A stretch of 40,274 bases of DNA from Opitutaceae bacterium (GTDB taxonomy: Bacteria > Verrucomicrobiota > Verrucomicrobiia > Opitutales > Opitutaceae), in the NCBI GenBank assembly GCA_027485815.1, contig JAIXQE010000166.1, positions 1-40,274 on the forward strand, written 5' to 3'. The notes beneath the pieces are model-generated. The model was not told the origin of the DNA. It made no database searches and saw nothing but the letters and a program-made list of their open reading frames with translations. This document shows, in pieces, positions 1 through 8,003 of this stretch; positions within the stretch are counted from its first letter, which is position 1, and the number at the start of each line of letters is the position of its first letter. The position numbers and the translations under genes were made by a program.

Positions 1-1056
1 GTCGGTGCCGATGAACGGCACGTCGCTCACCGCCCCGGCAGGGATGCGTCCGGGCCAGCGCACGATCCAGGGCACACGGATGCCGCCCTCGTGCAGATTC
101 CACTTGCTGCCGCGCAAGGGTCCGTTGGCCGAGTAAGCGGGATGGCCGCCGTTGTCCGAGGTGAACACCACGAGGGTGTTCTCCGCCAAGCCCAGTTCGT
201 GCAGCGCGGTGAGCAAACGGCCGACGAGGTGGTCGAGCGTCTCCACCATCGCCGCGTACTCGGCCCGGCGCGGATCCGTGCCGGCCGGCAGGCGCGCCGC
301 GTACTTGCGCACCAGCCACGCCGCGCGGCTGTGGATCGGATCGTGGACGAAGTAGTGCCCGAGCATCAGGAAGAACGGGCGATCCCGCCGCGCGCGCAAA
401 AAGGCGATGGCCTTGGTCGTCAGCTCATCCTCGCCGTACTGGCCCGCGGGCAACACGTCCTCCCGCACGCCCGGACGGCCGGGATAGGCGTAGGGATGCA
501 GGCCGAACTCGGCGTCGCCCTCCGCGAAACCCTGCTGGCGCGGCCCGTGCGTCGGGGACCAGCCGAGGTAGCCGCCGTGGTGGGCGCTGACGTGCCATTT
601 GCCGAAATAACCCGTGGCGTAACCCGCGGGCGCCAGCACCTCCGCGAGGGTCACCTCCGCCAGCGGCAGGTCGCGCGGGTAAGGCGGCGCGCGCAGCGGG
701 AGGCCCGCCGGGGGCCGCGCGGTGGCGGGCTTGGTGACAAACTCGAAGCCCAGCCGCGCCGGGGAACGGCCGGTCAGCAGGGCGACGCGGGCGGCCGAGC
801 AGATCGGGGCCGCGGCGTAAGCCTGCGTAAAACGCGTGCCCTCCCGCGCCAGCCGGTCGAGGTGCGGGGTGTCGTGCCACGGGCTGCCCGTGCCACGAAG
901 GTCGCGCCAGCCGAGGTCGTCCGCGAGGATGACCAGGACGTTGGGCCGCGGGGCGGCGCCGGACGCTGCCGCCGCGAGCCATAGGAACCCCATGGCCACG
1001 ACGACGCGCCCGCGCCGGAAGGCGCCGCGCGCGGAACGGTTCAGCCGCGACCTCAC
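1..1056 (-). CDS. Secreted sulfatase (arylsulfatase A-like), C-terminus cut by window edge
   Basis: A type I sulfatase that would hydrolyse sulfate esters, probably on a polysaccharide in the periplasm or outside the cell. From a GTG at 1056 the protein starts with a basic stretch and a hydrophobic signal segment (VVVAMGFLWLAAAASGA). It then shows VLVILADDLGW (residues about 40-50, metal-binding Asp pair), CSAAR at residues 86-90 (formylglycine site), GYFGKWH, TSDNGG and KWNLHEGGIRVP, all in sulfatase order. About 352 residues are visible; families usually run 450-550. ATG at 993 is an alternative start but would remove the basic n-region. The start lies 3 bp after the MFS stop, so it is the last visible gene of the receptor/FG-GAP/MFS operon. 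The usual Pro of the C-x-P-x-R site is Ala here. Substrate cannot be told. Confidence 0.93.
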   Translation of the reverse strand, partial: MRSRLNRSARGAFRRGRVVVAMGFLWLAAAASGAAPRPNVLVILADDLGWRDLRGTGSPWHDTPHLDRLAREGTRFTQAYAAAPICSAARVALLTGRSPARLGFEFVTKPATARPPAGLPLRAPPYPRDLPLAEVTLAEVLAPAGYATGYFGKWHVSAHHGGYLGWSPTHGPRQQGFAEGDAEFGLHPYAYPGRPGVREDVLPAGQYGEDELTTKAIAFLRARRDRPFFLMLGHYFVHDPIHSRAAWLVRKYAARLPAGTDPRRAEYAAMVETLDHLVGRLLTALHELGLAENTLVVFTSDNGGHPAYSANGPLRGSKWNLHEGGIRVPWIVRWPGRIPAGAVSDVPFIGTD

Positions 1057-1059
1057 GGC

Positions 1060-2322
1060 TCAGGCAGTGGGCTTCGCCTCGTGGCCGGCCGGCGCGGGCC
1101 GGATCAGCAGCACGATGAACACCGAGAGGAGCGCGACCCCGGCGAACGCGCCGAAGATCACGTTGAGGGCGACGTCGCGGTCGCGCAGCCAGCCGAACAG
1201 CCAGTCGCCGAAGCCGCCGCAGCTGATGCTCACGAGGTTCATCAGCCCGTAGCCCGTGGCGCGCCACTCGGGCCGGACGATCTGGCAAAGGATCGGCATG
1301 TTGTTGCAGTCGAAGAAGCCCCAGCCGAGGCCGAACACCGCGAGGCCGATGACCGCCACCGTGAGGGTACCCGCATTGCCGACGCTGAACAGCGCGGGCA
1401 GGAACAGCACCATCCCGATCGCACTGGTGAAGATCCGGCCGCGGCTGGACGTCCGCATCCAACGGTCGGCGAGCGTGCCGCCGAGGATGGCCCCGACGAG
1501 CGAGGCGAGTTGCACGTAGAGAATGGCGCTGACGCCGGCCTTGCCCTGGCCGAGGGAGAATTTCTCGCGCAGGATTTCCGGCATCCAGTCGCGCACGACC
1601 CAGCCGGCGATCGCGGGCAGCGTGAAGTAAAGGATCAGGAGGAGGAAATTGCGGTTGGTCAGGAGTCCGCGGAAGACCTCGCCCGCCGCGAGCGGCGCGG
1701 GCGCCGAGCCGGCGGGAATCTCCGTGGACCGGCTACGGTCCGGATCCCGCAGCATGGCCATCAGGGGTAGCGCATACGCCACGCCGATCATCCCGCAGGT
1801 CGAGAACATCCAGCGCCAGCCGAGGTCCGGATCCTCCGCGGCGTAGCCCGCGAAACCGCCGAGAATCTGCCCGAGATAGATGCCGGTCTGGTGGAACCCG
1901 ACGGCCCGCGAGCGGGTGAGCCCCTGGTGATACTCGGCGATCAGCGCGAGGGCGCACGGGATGTAGAAGGCCTCGCTGATGCCCATCAGGGCCCGCGCGG
2001 CGACCAGTTCGTTGAACGTGGTGACGTGGCCCGTCCACCAGGTGACCGCCGACCACGCCCCAAGGCTGAGCACGATCACCCAGCGCTTGCTGAAGCGGTC
2101 CGCGATGAAGCCGCCGAAGGGGCTGAGCACGGCGTAAGTCCACTTGAAGCAGCCGAGGACGAAGCCCCAGTCCGCCTTGTTGGCGATGCTGGGGATGTCG
2201 GCGACCATCGACGCCTTCATCGTCGCGAGCATCTGCCGGTCGAGGTAGTTGAGCAGCGCGACGGGGAACAGGAGCGCGACCACGAACCAGGCGTAGCGCG
2301 CGGCGTTGGCGGGGGTGAGCAT
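1060..2322 (-). CDS. MFS transporter, ACS-like (sugar acid or anion type)
   Basis: A 420-residue inner-membrane permease of the major facilitator superfamily with about 12 hydrophobic segments. The first helix ends in LLNYLDRQ (residues about 23-30), the hallmark of the anion:cation symporter branch that includes hexuronate and related transporters. The loop between helices 2 and 3 reads GFIADRFSKRW, matching the MFS G-x-x-x-D-R signature. A second loop (GGTLADRW, second half) repeats it. Its place between an outer-membrane receptor gene cluster and a sulfatase suggests that it imports a sugar or uronic acid released from a sulfated glycan; that is inference. It follows the FG-GAP gene by 69 bp and precedes the sulfatase start by 3 bp. 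Confidence 0.9.
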   Translation of the reverse strand: MLTPANAARYAWFVVALLFPVALLNYLDRQMLATMKASMVADIPSIANKADWGFVLGCFKWTYAVLSPFGGFIADRFSKRWVIVLSLGAWSAVTWWTGHVTTFNELVAARALMGISEAFYIPCALALIAEYHQGLTRSRAVGFHQTGIYLGQILGGFAGYAAEDPDLGWRWMFSTCGMIGVAYALPLMAMLRDPDRSRSTEIPAGSAPAPLAAGEVFRGLLTNRNFLLLILYFTLPAIAGWVVRDWMPEILREKFSLGQGKAGVSAILYVQLASLVGAILGGTLADRWMRTSSRGRIFTSAIGMVLFLPALFSVGNAGTLTVAVIGLAVFGLGWGFFDCNNMPILCQIVRPEWRATGYGLMNLVSISCGGFGDWLFGWLRDRDVALNVIFGAFAGVALLSVFIVLLIRPAPAGHEAKPTA

Positions 2323-2391
2323 GGGCGGAAGGCTGGGGTCGGGCGCCGCCGCGGCGCGAGGCCGGAGCGGCGGTCCAAAGGGGGAACCGGG

Positions 2392-4434
2392 TCAGCGGGC
2401 CGCGCGCGGGTTGCGCAGCTGGTAGAAGAATCCGTCCTCGGCCCCGATCAGGAGGTCCGGGATCCCGTCCCGGTCCCAGTCGCCGACGGTCGGCTTGGTG
2501 GCGTGCCCGGCGAGCAGGTGCGCGCTCACCGGCCCTTCGTCGCGGAAGCGCCAGCGGCCGGCGTCGTCGCGCCCGAGCCCGCGGAGGAAATTCACGTTGG
2601 GGTTGCTGTTCACGAGCAGGTCCGGCGTGCCGTCGCCGTCCCAGTCGGCCACGCAGAACGTGCGGCGCCCGCCCCGGCCGTTCACGCCGTCGTTGAGCCG
2701 CAGCAGGCCGGACTCGCGGTTCTGCGGCTGGCCGTTGCTGTTGTAGACGCTCACACCCTCGCCCCAGAAGACGCGCTGCGCGGCGCCGAGGACGAGCGTG
2801 CCGTCGGCCGCGCGGCTGCGCGGGAACAGCGCGAGGTAACCCTCGTGGTCGGACATCAGGAGGTCCATCAGGCCGTCGCCGTTCCAGTCGATCATCTGCG
2901 GCGTGGTGCGCCACTGGGTGACGAACTCGCGGCCCTGCGGATCCCACCAGTTCCACGCGGGCTTGGGGGAGCGGGAACCGGGGGCGACCTCGACGGACTG
3001 ACCCGCGGCGAGGCGCGGGGCGGTGCGGGTGCCCACGTTGCGGTACCAGACGACCTTGCCCCAGATCCCGTTGGTCATCAGGTCGGGCAACCCGTCGCCG
3101 TCCCAGTCGGCGACGCTGAGGATGGAGTAACCCCACTTGGCTTCGGCGGGCCCCTGGATCGAGCCGTTCGGGCCGGCGAGCTCGCGGATGAGGCGGCCGC
3201 CCGCGGTGAGGTAGCGGGGCGCGGCCCAGCGGATCGGGTTGCCGCCGAGATTCTCGATGAAGCCGACGTAGCCGGCGGTGTTGCCGCTGATGAGATCCTC
3301 GTCGCCGTCACCGTCCCAGTCGAAAGCGTAGGGCGTGGCGAGGGCCCCGAACTTCACGTCCGCAGCGAATTGGCGGAAATAGCGCGGCGGCAGGAACTGG
3401 GGCATCCCGCCGCTCACGCGCCCGGTGTGTTCGAGGAACGCGACCCGGCCGTCCTCGTCGCCCACCACGAGGTCGAGGTCGCCGTCGCCGTCGAAGTCGA
3501 CCGCGGTCGGCGTGATCATGCAGAGGTCCATCACGAGGGGCACGCCGCCGAGGGCGAGCGGGCGGCCGGCGGCGTAGACGGGGCGGGTGCGGGTGCCGGT
3601 GTTCTCGTAGTAGGTGAAGCTGTCGCGGAACTCGCCGCAGAGCAGGTCGAGGTCGCCGTCCCCGTCGAAGTCGCCCCACATCGGGGAGGGCATCCCGAAC
3701 GGGTCCACCGGGCGGCCGCCGGCCTGCACGCGCACGGGCTCGGCGTACACCGGACGAGCGGAGGTGCCGGTGTTGCGCATCAGGTAGACGTACCCGTGCA
3801 GCGGGCCGCGGGTCCAGTCGCCGAAGCGGTTGAAGGCGGCGTCCCAGCCGTAGTCGCCCCAGAAGTCGATGCCCACGGTGAGGTCGAGCGCGCCATCCCC
3901 GTCGTAGTCGACCAGCTTCCATTGATTCTGCCGGATGTTGCCCGGCTCGGTCAGGATCCGCTCGGGCGCGCCGAGCTTCTGGGGCCGGTCGAAGTGGGAG
4001 TTCAGGAAGTCCGGGTAGACGTTGCCGCGGTAGGCGTAGATGTCCCCCTGCTTCACCGAGGCGGTGGCCGTGACCACGGGCTGGCCGGTGACGTAGGAGA
4101 TGCCGGCGGAGGGGGCGGACTTCCCGAGGAGCCGGGCGGGGCGGAAGATCGGGAGCTGGAGCTGCGGGTCGACCTCGCCGCTGTTCTCGAAGTACCAGGT
4201 ACCGTTGAACGGCTTGTCCGTGCAGACGACCACGAGGTCCATCCGGCCGTCCCGGTTGTAGTCGATCGGCAGCGGCCAGGCCCAGAGGCCCACGCCCAGG
4301 TCGGCGAGCAGCCCGGGGTTATGGTGGGCGAGGCGGGGCATCGTCCCCGCGGCGGGGGCGGAGGCCGCGGAAGCCGCCGGGGCGAGCGCGAGGAGGGCGG
4401 CGAACAGGGCGGAGAACGGGCGGGCAAGGGCCAT
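2392..4434 (-). CDS. Secreted FG-GAP/VCBS repeat protein
   Basis: A 680-residue exported protein with a signal peptide (MALARPFSALFAALLALAPA, cleavage after ASAASA). It carries nine calcium-binding type D-x-D/N-x-D-G-x-x-D motifs: DYNRDGRMD (residues 58-66), DYDGDGALD, DFDGDGDLD twice, DWDGDGDED, DWDGDGLPD, DWNGDGLMD, DWDGDGTPD and DWDRDGIPD near the C-terminus. Such repeats fold as blades of a beta-propeller, as in FG-GAP/VCBS and integrin alpha chains. The repeats are unevenly spaced, with aromatic-rich inserts between them. The start is 8 bp after the stop of the TonB-dependent receptor, so the two are cotranscribed. It may bind or display polysaccharide at the cell surface for the receptor; no catalytic motif is seen. 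Confidence 0.9.
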   Translation of the reverse strand: MALARPFSALFAALLALAPAASAASAPAAGTMPRLAHHNPGLLADLGVGLWAWPLPIDYNRDGRMDLVVVCTDKPFNGTWYFENSGEVDPQLQLPIFRPARLLGKSAPSAGISYVTGQPVVTATASVKQGDIYAYRGNVYPDFLNSHFDRPQKLGAPERILTEPGNIRQNQWKLVDYDGDGALDLTVGIDFWGDYGWDAAFNRFGDWTRGPLHGYVYLMRNTGTSARPVYAEPVRVQAGGRPVDPFGMPSPMWGDFDGDGDLDLLCGEFRDSFTYYENTGTRTRPVYAAGRPLALGGVPLVMDLCMITPTAVDFDGDGDLDLVVGDEDGRVAFLEHTGRVSGGMPQFLPPRYFRQFAADVKFGALATPYAFDWDGDGDEDLISGNTAGYVGFIENLGGNPIRWAAPRYLTAGGRLIRELAGPNGSIQGPAEAKWGYSILSVADWDGDGLPDLMTNGIWGKVVWYRNVGTRTAPRLAAGQSVEVAPGSRSPKPAWNWWDPQGREFVTQWRTTPQMIDWNGDGLMDLLMSDHEGYLALFPRSRAADGTLVLGAAQRVFWGEGVSVYNSNGQPQNRESGLLRLNDGVNGRGGRRTFCVADWDGDGTPDLLVNSNPNVNFLRGLGRDDAGRWRFRDEGPVSAHLLAGHATKPTVGDWDRDGIPDLLIGAEDGFFYQLRNPRAAR

Positions 4435-4442
4435 GACGGGGA

Positions 4443-7355
4443 TCAGAAGCGGCCGTTGAGGCCGAAGGTGAGAGTCGGGGCGTTGACGATGCGGCGCTGG
4501 ACCCGGTCGGGCGAGCCCAGGTAGGTCTCCTGCAGGGCGTTCGTGAGGTTGGCCACATCGCAGAACAGCGTGGCGTCCGGCCGCAGCTGGAAGGCGACGC
4601 CCGCGTTGAGGAGGGTGCGCGCCCGGCGGTAGATGTTGCGGTGCGCCAGGACGCTCGGGGTGACGAGGTAGTCGCCGGTGTGGTTCAGCAGGACGTTGGC
4701 GCGGAACCGGCCGAGGGTGTAGGTGAGGCCGGCGTTGCCGGTGCGCGGGATGAAGTTCTGCACCTCCTTGTTGGAGCGCTGCGCCGTGCCGCCAAAGTCC
4801 CCCGCGGTCTCGAGCAGGGTGAGGTTGGCCGAGACGGCGAAGCCGCGCAGCCAGCCGGGGAGGAACGTGAGCTGCTGGCGGTAATCCAGCTCCCAGCCGG
4901 ACACCTCCGCGGTGCCGGCGTTGGTGGCGCTCAGGAGCTGGAAGCCGGCGTAGCTGCCGTCGAAGCCGTTGTCCGGCCCCGCCCCCACCGTGCCGATGGC
5001 GGCGGTGACGATGTAATCGCGGATGTCCTTGCGGAAGTAGCCCACCGACAGGACGCCCGCCGGGGGGAAGTAGTACTGCAGCGAGAGGTCAACGTTGCGG
5101 GCGTACTGGGGCCCGAGGGACGGGTTGGAGATGGTGACCGTCTGGGCCGTGGCGTTGTCCGTGATCGAGGCGGAGGGCACGAGGCTGGTGACGGGCGGGC
5201 GGCCGAAGGAAGTGGACCAACTCGCCTGCGCGCGGAGGTTGGGCGTGAACGCGTAGGTGAGGTGCACGCTGGGGAACGAGCGCGTGTAGGCGCCGGCGTT
5301 CGTCACCGGATGATCCCAGTCGGACCGCGCGCGGGCGACCGGGTCCGGGATCTGCGCGGCGGTGGCGGGGCGGACGCGCACGTAGCCGAAGCCGGAGACG
5401 TCGGTGCGCTCCGTGCGCACGCCGCCGAGGATGCCGAGGTTGCCGAGGCGGGCCTGGCCCTGGACGTAGCCGGCGGCGATCTCCTCGGTGGCGCGGCGGG
5501 TGGTGCTGAAGGCGTCGCTCGTGCGAAAGTAGAGGTCCTCGGTCCAGAGGGCGGGGTTGCCGATGTTCTCGTAGGCGGCGTGGGGGTCGACGAAGGGCAG
5601 GCGGCGGCCGTCGGCCGAGCGGAACGCGTAGACGTCGGGGAACGTGGCGGTCATCGCGGGGGCGGAGGCCTGGTAGGCCCACTGGCGGCGGCGGCCGACC
5701 TCGCCCATCTTCTGGTGGCGGAAGAAGGCGCCCGTCTTGACCGTGGCGGGCACGGCGGCGGGCAGGCGGTAGGCGGCGTTGAGGCGTGCGTTGAGGACGT
5801 CGACGTCGCGGTCGTCATTGCGGGTGGTGAGCGCCACGGCCGTGCGGTAGCTGGCGATGTCGAAGAGGCTGGGGCCGGCGGTCTGGGTGAGGACGGGGTT
5901 GGCGCGGTCGGCGGTGTCGACGATCCAGCCGACGTTGGCGGCGCGCATCACGAGGTTGCCACCCGGCTCGTGGGCGAGGTTGTTGTGCGTGCGGCTGTAG
6001 CTCGCGTCGTAGTCGAGCGTGAGGCGGTCGAGCGTGTGCTCAGCGGCGCCGCTGACGAGGCGGGTGCGGTTGATGAAGCGGCGCAGGAAGGTGTTGAGCT
6101 CGAAGTTGGACCCGGCGACGGCGCGCACCTCGGTGCGGGTATCGGTGTAGCCCGGGACGATCGCCCCGGTGCCGGTCGGCACGCCGTTGGCGAGGGTGGC
6201 AACCGTCTGGTTGGCGAAGGCGCGCGTGGTGTACAGGCGGTCCGTCTTCTCGAAGGCGTCGTTGTAGATCGTGTTCAGCGTGAACCGGGTGCGGTCCGAG
6301 AGGCGGTACTCGACCTTCGCGTTCACGCTCTGCTGGGTGCGGTTGTTGTACTGGTTCTGGGTGCGGAAGTCCCAGAGGTAAACCGGGCCCGCGGCGCTGT
6401 TCTGGTAGTCGAACTGGCGCGAGGTCGGGCCGTTGGCGTTCTCGCTGTAGAAGAGGTTCAGCGCGACGCCCAGGTTGCGCTCGCCGCCGGCGACCGAGAA
6501 GACCTCCTGGTAGGCGAGGTTGGTCAGCGGGTGGATCGGATGATCGCGACGGGCCTGGATGTGGTCGAAGAACGGCGCCGCCCAGCGCGCCCCGAAGCTG
6601 TACGCCACCCGGCGCCGCTCCTTCATCCCCAGCGTGGAGCGCGTCTTGAGGTTCACCGTCCCGCCCAGCGAGTCCGCGGTCTGGTCCGGGGTGTGGCCCT
6701 TGATCACCTCCAACTGCTCGAACATCGCGCCCGTCAGGCTGTGGGTCTGGAACTGCCGGTTGAAGCCGCCCACGTTGGACATCAGGTTTCCGTCGACGTT
6801 GACGCGGTTGAGGGTCGAGGCGGCGCCGCGGATGAAGACGCCGGTCACGTTGCCCTCGTCGTCGAACTGCGAGGCCACGCCGGGCAGGCGCACGGCGAGT
6901 TCGCCCGCGCTCATGTTGGGGAGGTTGCCGTAGGCGTCGAGGGCCGCGACGTTCTTGAGGTTGTCCGCGTTGCGCTGGGCGGTGAGCGCCAGTGCATTGC
7001 CCTCGCGCTCGCCCGTGACCCGGAACTCGCCGAGCCGGTAGACGGGGGCGGAAAGGTCGAAGTCCTCGGTGCGTCGGCCGGCCGCGGCGACGTTCACGAC
7101 GCGCCGCTGGTCATCCAGCCCGAGGTAGGAGACCACCAGCTCGACGGAGCCGGCCGGGAGGCCGTCGAGCACGTAGCGGCCGGTGGCATCGGTGAGGGTG
7201 GACTGGCCGGTGGCGGGCGCGGCGACCCGGGCGCCCTCGAGGAGGTTGCGGGTGGCGGCATTGCTGACGGCGCCAGTGACGGTGCCGGCGGCGGCAGGCA
7301 GGAGGGCGAGAGCGAGGCCGGTCAGGGCACGGCAGAGGCGGAGCGTCAGCTTCAT
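4443..7355 (-). CDS. TonB-dependent receptor with carboxypeptidase-like N-terminal domain
   Basis: A 970-residue outer-membrane active transporter. A signal peptide (MKLTLRLCRALTGLALALLP) is followed by a carboxypeptidase-regulatory-like beta-sandwich (about residues 24-105, with TDATGRYVLDGLPAGSVELV). The plug domain spans about 125-250 (MSAGELAVRLPGVASQ, VFIRGAASTLNRVNVDGN, FEQLEVIKGHTPDQTADSLGGTVNL). The rest is a 22-strand type barrel ending in the terminal aromatic LTFGLNGRF. No SusD gene follows, as is usual outside Bacteroidota. It leads the operon with the FG-GAP protein, MFS permease and sulfatase, so an oligosaccharide substrate is likely. No convincing Shine-Dalgarno sequence precedes the ATG. 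The gene is divergent from the Usp gene across about 176 bp. Confidence 0.95.
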   Translation of the reverse strand: MKLTLRLCRALTGLALALLPAAAGTVTGAVSNAATRNLLEGARVAAPATGQSTLTDATGRYVLDGLPAGSVELVVSYLGLDDQRRVVNVAAAGRRTEDFDLSAPVYRLGEFRVTGEREGNALALTAQRNADNLKNVAALDAYGNLPNMSAGELAVRLPGVASQFDDEGNVTGVFIRGAASTLNRVNVDGNLMSNVGGFNRQFQTHSLTGAMFEQLEVIKGHTPDQTADSLGGTVNLKTRSTLGMKERRRVAYSFGARWAAPFFDHIQARRDHPIHPLTNLAYQEVFSVAGGERNLGVALNLFYSENANGPTSRQFDYQNSAAGPVYLWDFRTQNQYNNRTQQSVNAKVEYRLSDRTRFTLNTIYNDAFEKTDRLYTTRAFANQTVATLANGVPTGTGAIVPGYTDTRTEVRAVAGSNFELNTFLRRFINRTRLVSGAAEHTLDRLTLDYDASYSRTHNNLAHEPGGNLVMRAANVGWIVDTADRANPVLTQTAGPSLFDIASYRTAVALTTRNDDRDVDVLNARLNAAYRLPAAVPATVKTGAFFRHQKMGEVGRRRQWAYQASAPAMTATFPDVYAFRSADGRRLPFVDPHAAYENIGNPALWTEDLYFRTSDAFSTTRRATEEIAAGYVQGQARLGNLGILGGVRTERTDVSGFGYVRVRPATAAQIPDPVARARSDWDHPVTNAGAYTRSFPSVHLTYAFTPNLRAQASWSTSFGRPPVTSLVPSASITDNATAQTVTISNPSLGPQYARNVDLSLQYYFPPAGVLSVGYFRKDIRDYIVTAAIGTVGAGPDNGFDGSYAGFQLLSATNAGTAEVSGWELDYRQQLTFLPGWLRGFAVSANLTLLETAGDFGGTAQRSNKEVQNFIPRTGNAGLTYTLGRFRANVLLNHTGDYLVTPSVLAHRNIYRRARTLLNAGVAFQLRPDATLFCDVANLTNALQETYLGSPDRVQRRIVNAPTLTFGLNGRF

Positions 7356-7531
7356 CGGGGGGGCTTCGGTTGGCCCGCAGGGGGTGCGGGGCGGGTACGG
7401 CCGGGAGTTGTGTCGGCGCCCCGGGCGGCAAGCCAGCGGAAACCGCGGCGCGGGAGCCCGGGGTGCAAACGGCGCGCACGCGTTGGCAAGCGACGCGCGG
7501 CAAAGGCGGAACGAACGGATAAGGTGTGGGG

Positions 7532-7993
7532 ATGAAGACGATCCTCGCTCCGGTCGATTTCTCCGCCGCGTCGGAGGCGGTCCTCGCCCAGGCCATCGAA
7601 CTGGCCCGCGCGCTCGGCGGCCGCGTGGTGCTGCTCACGGTGATCCAGCCGCCGGTGATCACGAACGAGTATGCCGCCCTGATGGAGAATCTGGCGGAGG
7701 TGATGGCGGCCGGGGAGCGGAACGCCGCCCGGCGCCTGGCGGAGCTTGAGAGGCGGGTGCGCGCCGCGCAGGTGCCGGTCGAGACGCTGCAGCTCAACGG
7801 TGCACCCGTGCGCCAGATCCTCGACCAGGCCGCGCGCGTCGCCGCCGATTACGTGGTGATGGGCTCCCACGGCCACACCGCCCTCTACGACCTGCTGGTC
7901 GGCAGCACGACGCACGGGGTCCTCCTGCGGGCACCCTGCCCCGTGGTGATCACGCCCGGACCCAAGGCGGCCAAGGCCACCCGCGCCGCCTGA
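7532..7993 (+). CDS. Universal stress protein, UspA family, ATP-binding type
   Basis: A cytoplasmic 153-residue single-domain Usp. It opens with MKTILAPVDFSAASEAVLAQ, the usual first strand and Asp of the family. It ends with the ATP-binding signature G-x2-G-x9-G-(S/T): GSHGHTALYDLLVGSTTHG, followed by APCPVVI. The ATG at 7532 is preferred because AAGGTG at 7521-7526 sits 5 bp ahead as a ribosome site; an in-frame GTG at 7526 would add only two residues. The gene stands alone between the divergent receptor gene and the convergent ccoI, whose stop lies 10 bp beyond. Usp proteins often accompany microaerobic respiration genes such as the cco cluster here, but no functional tie is shown. Confidence 0.93.
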   Translation: MKTILAPVDFSAASEAVLAQAIELARALGGRVVLLTVIQPPVITNEYAALMENLAEVMAAGERNAARRLAELERRVRAAQVPVETLQLNGAPVRQILDQAARVAADYVVMGSHGHTALYDLLVGSTTHGVLLRAPCPVVITPGPKAAKATRAA

Positions 7994-8003
7994 GGCGAAC
8001 CGC

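Noticed and set aside
1891-4524. Long plus-strand open frame opposite the FG-GAP gene
   Set aside because: Composition is Val/Ala/Arg/Glu/His-rich without recognisable motifs; the minus frame has signal peptide and nine D-x-D-x-D-G motifs.
4641-7535. Plus-strand open frame of about 960 codons opposite the TonB-dependent receptor
   Set aside because: Shadow frame caused by GC bias; the receptor frame has clear plug and barrel features and a terminal Phe.
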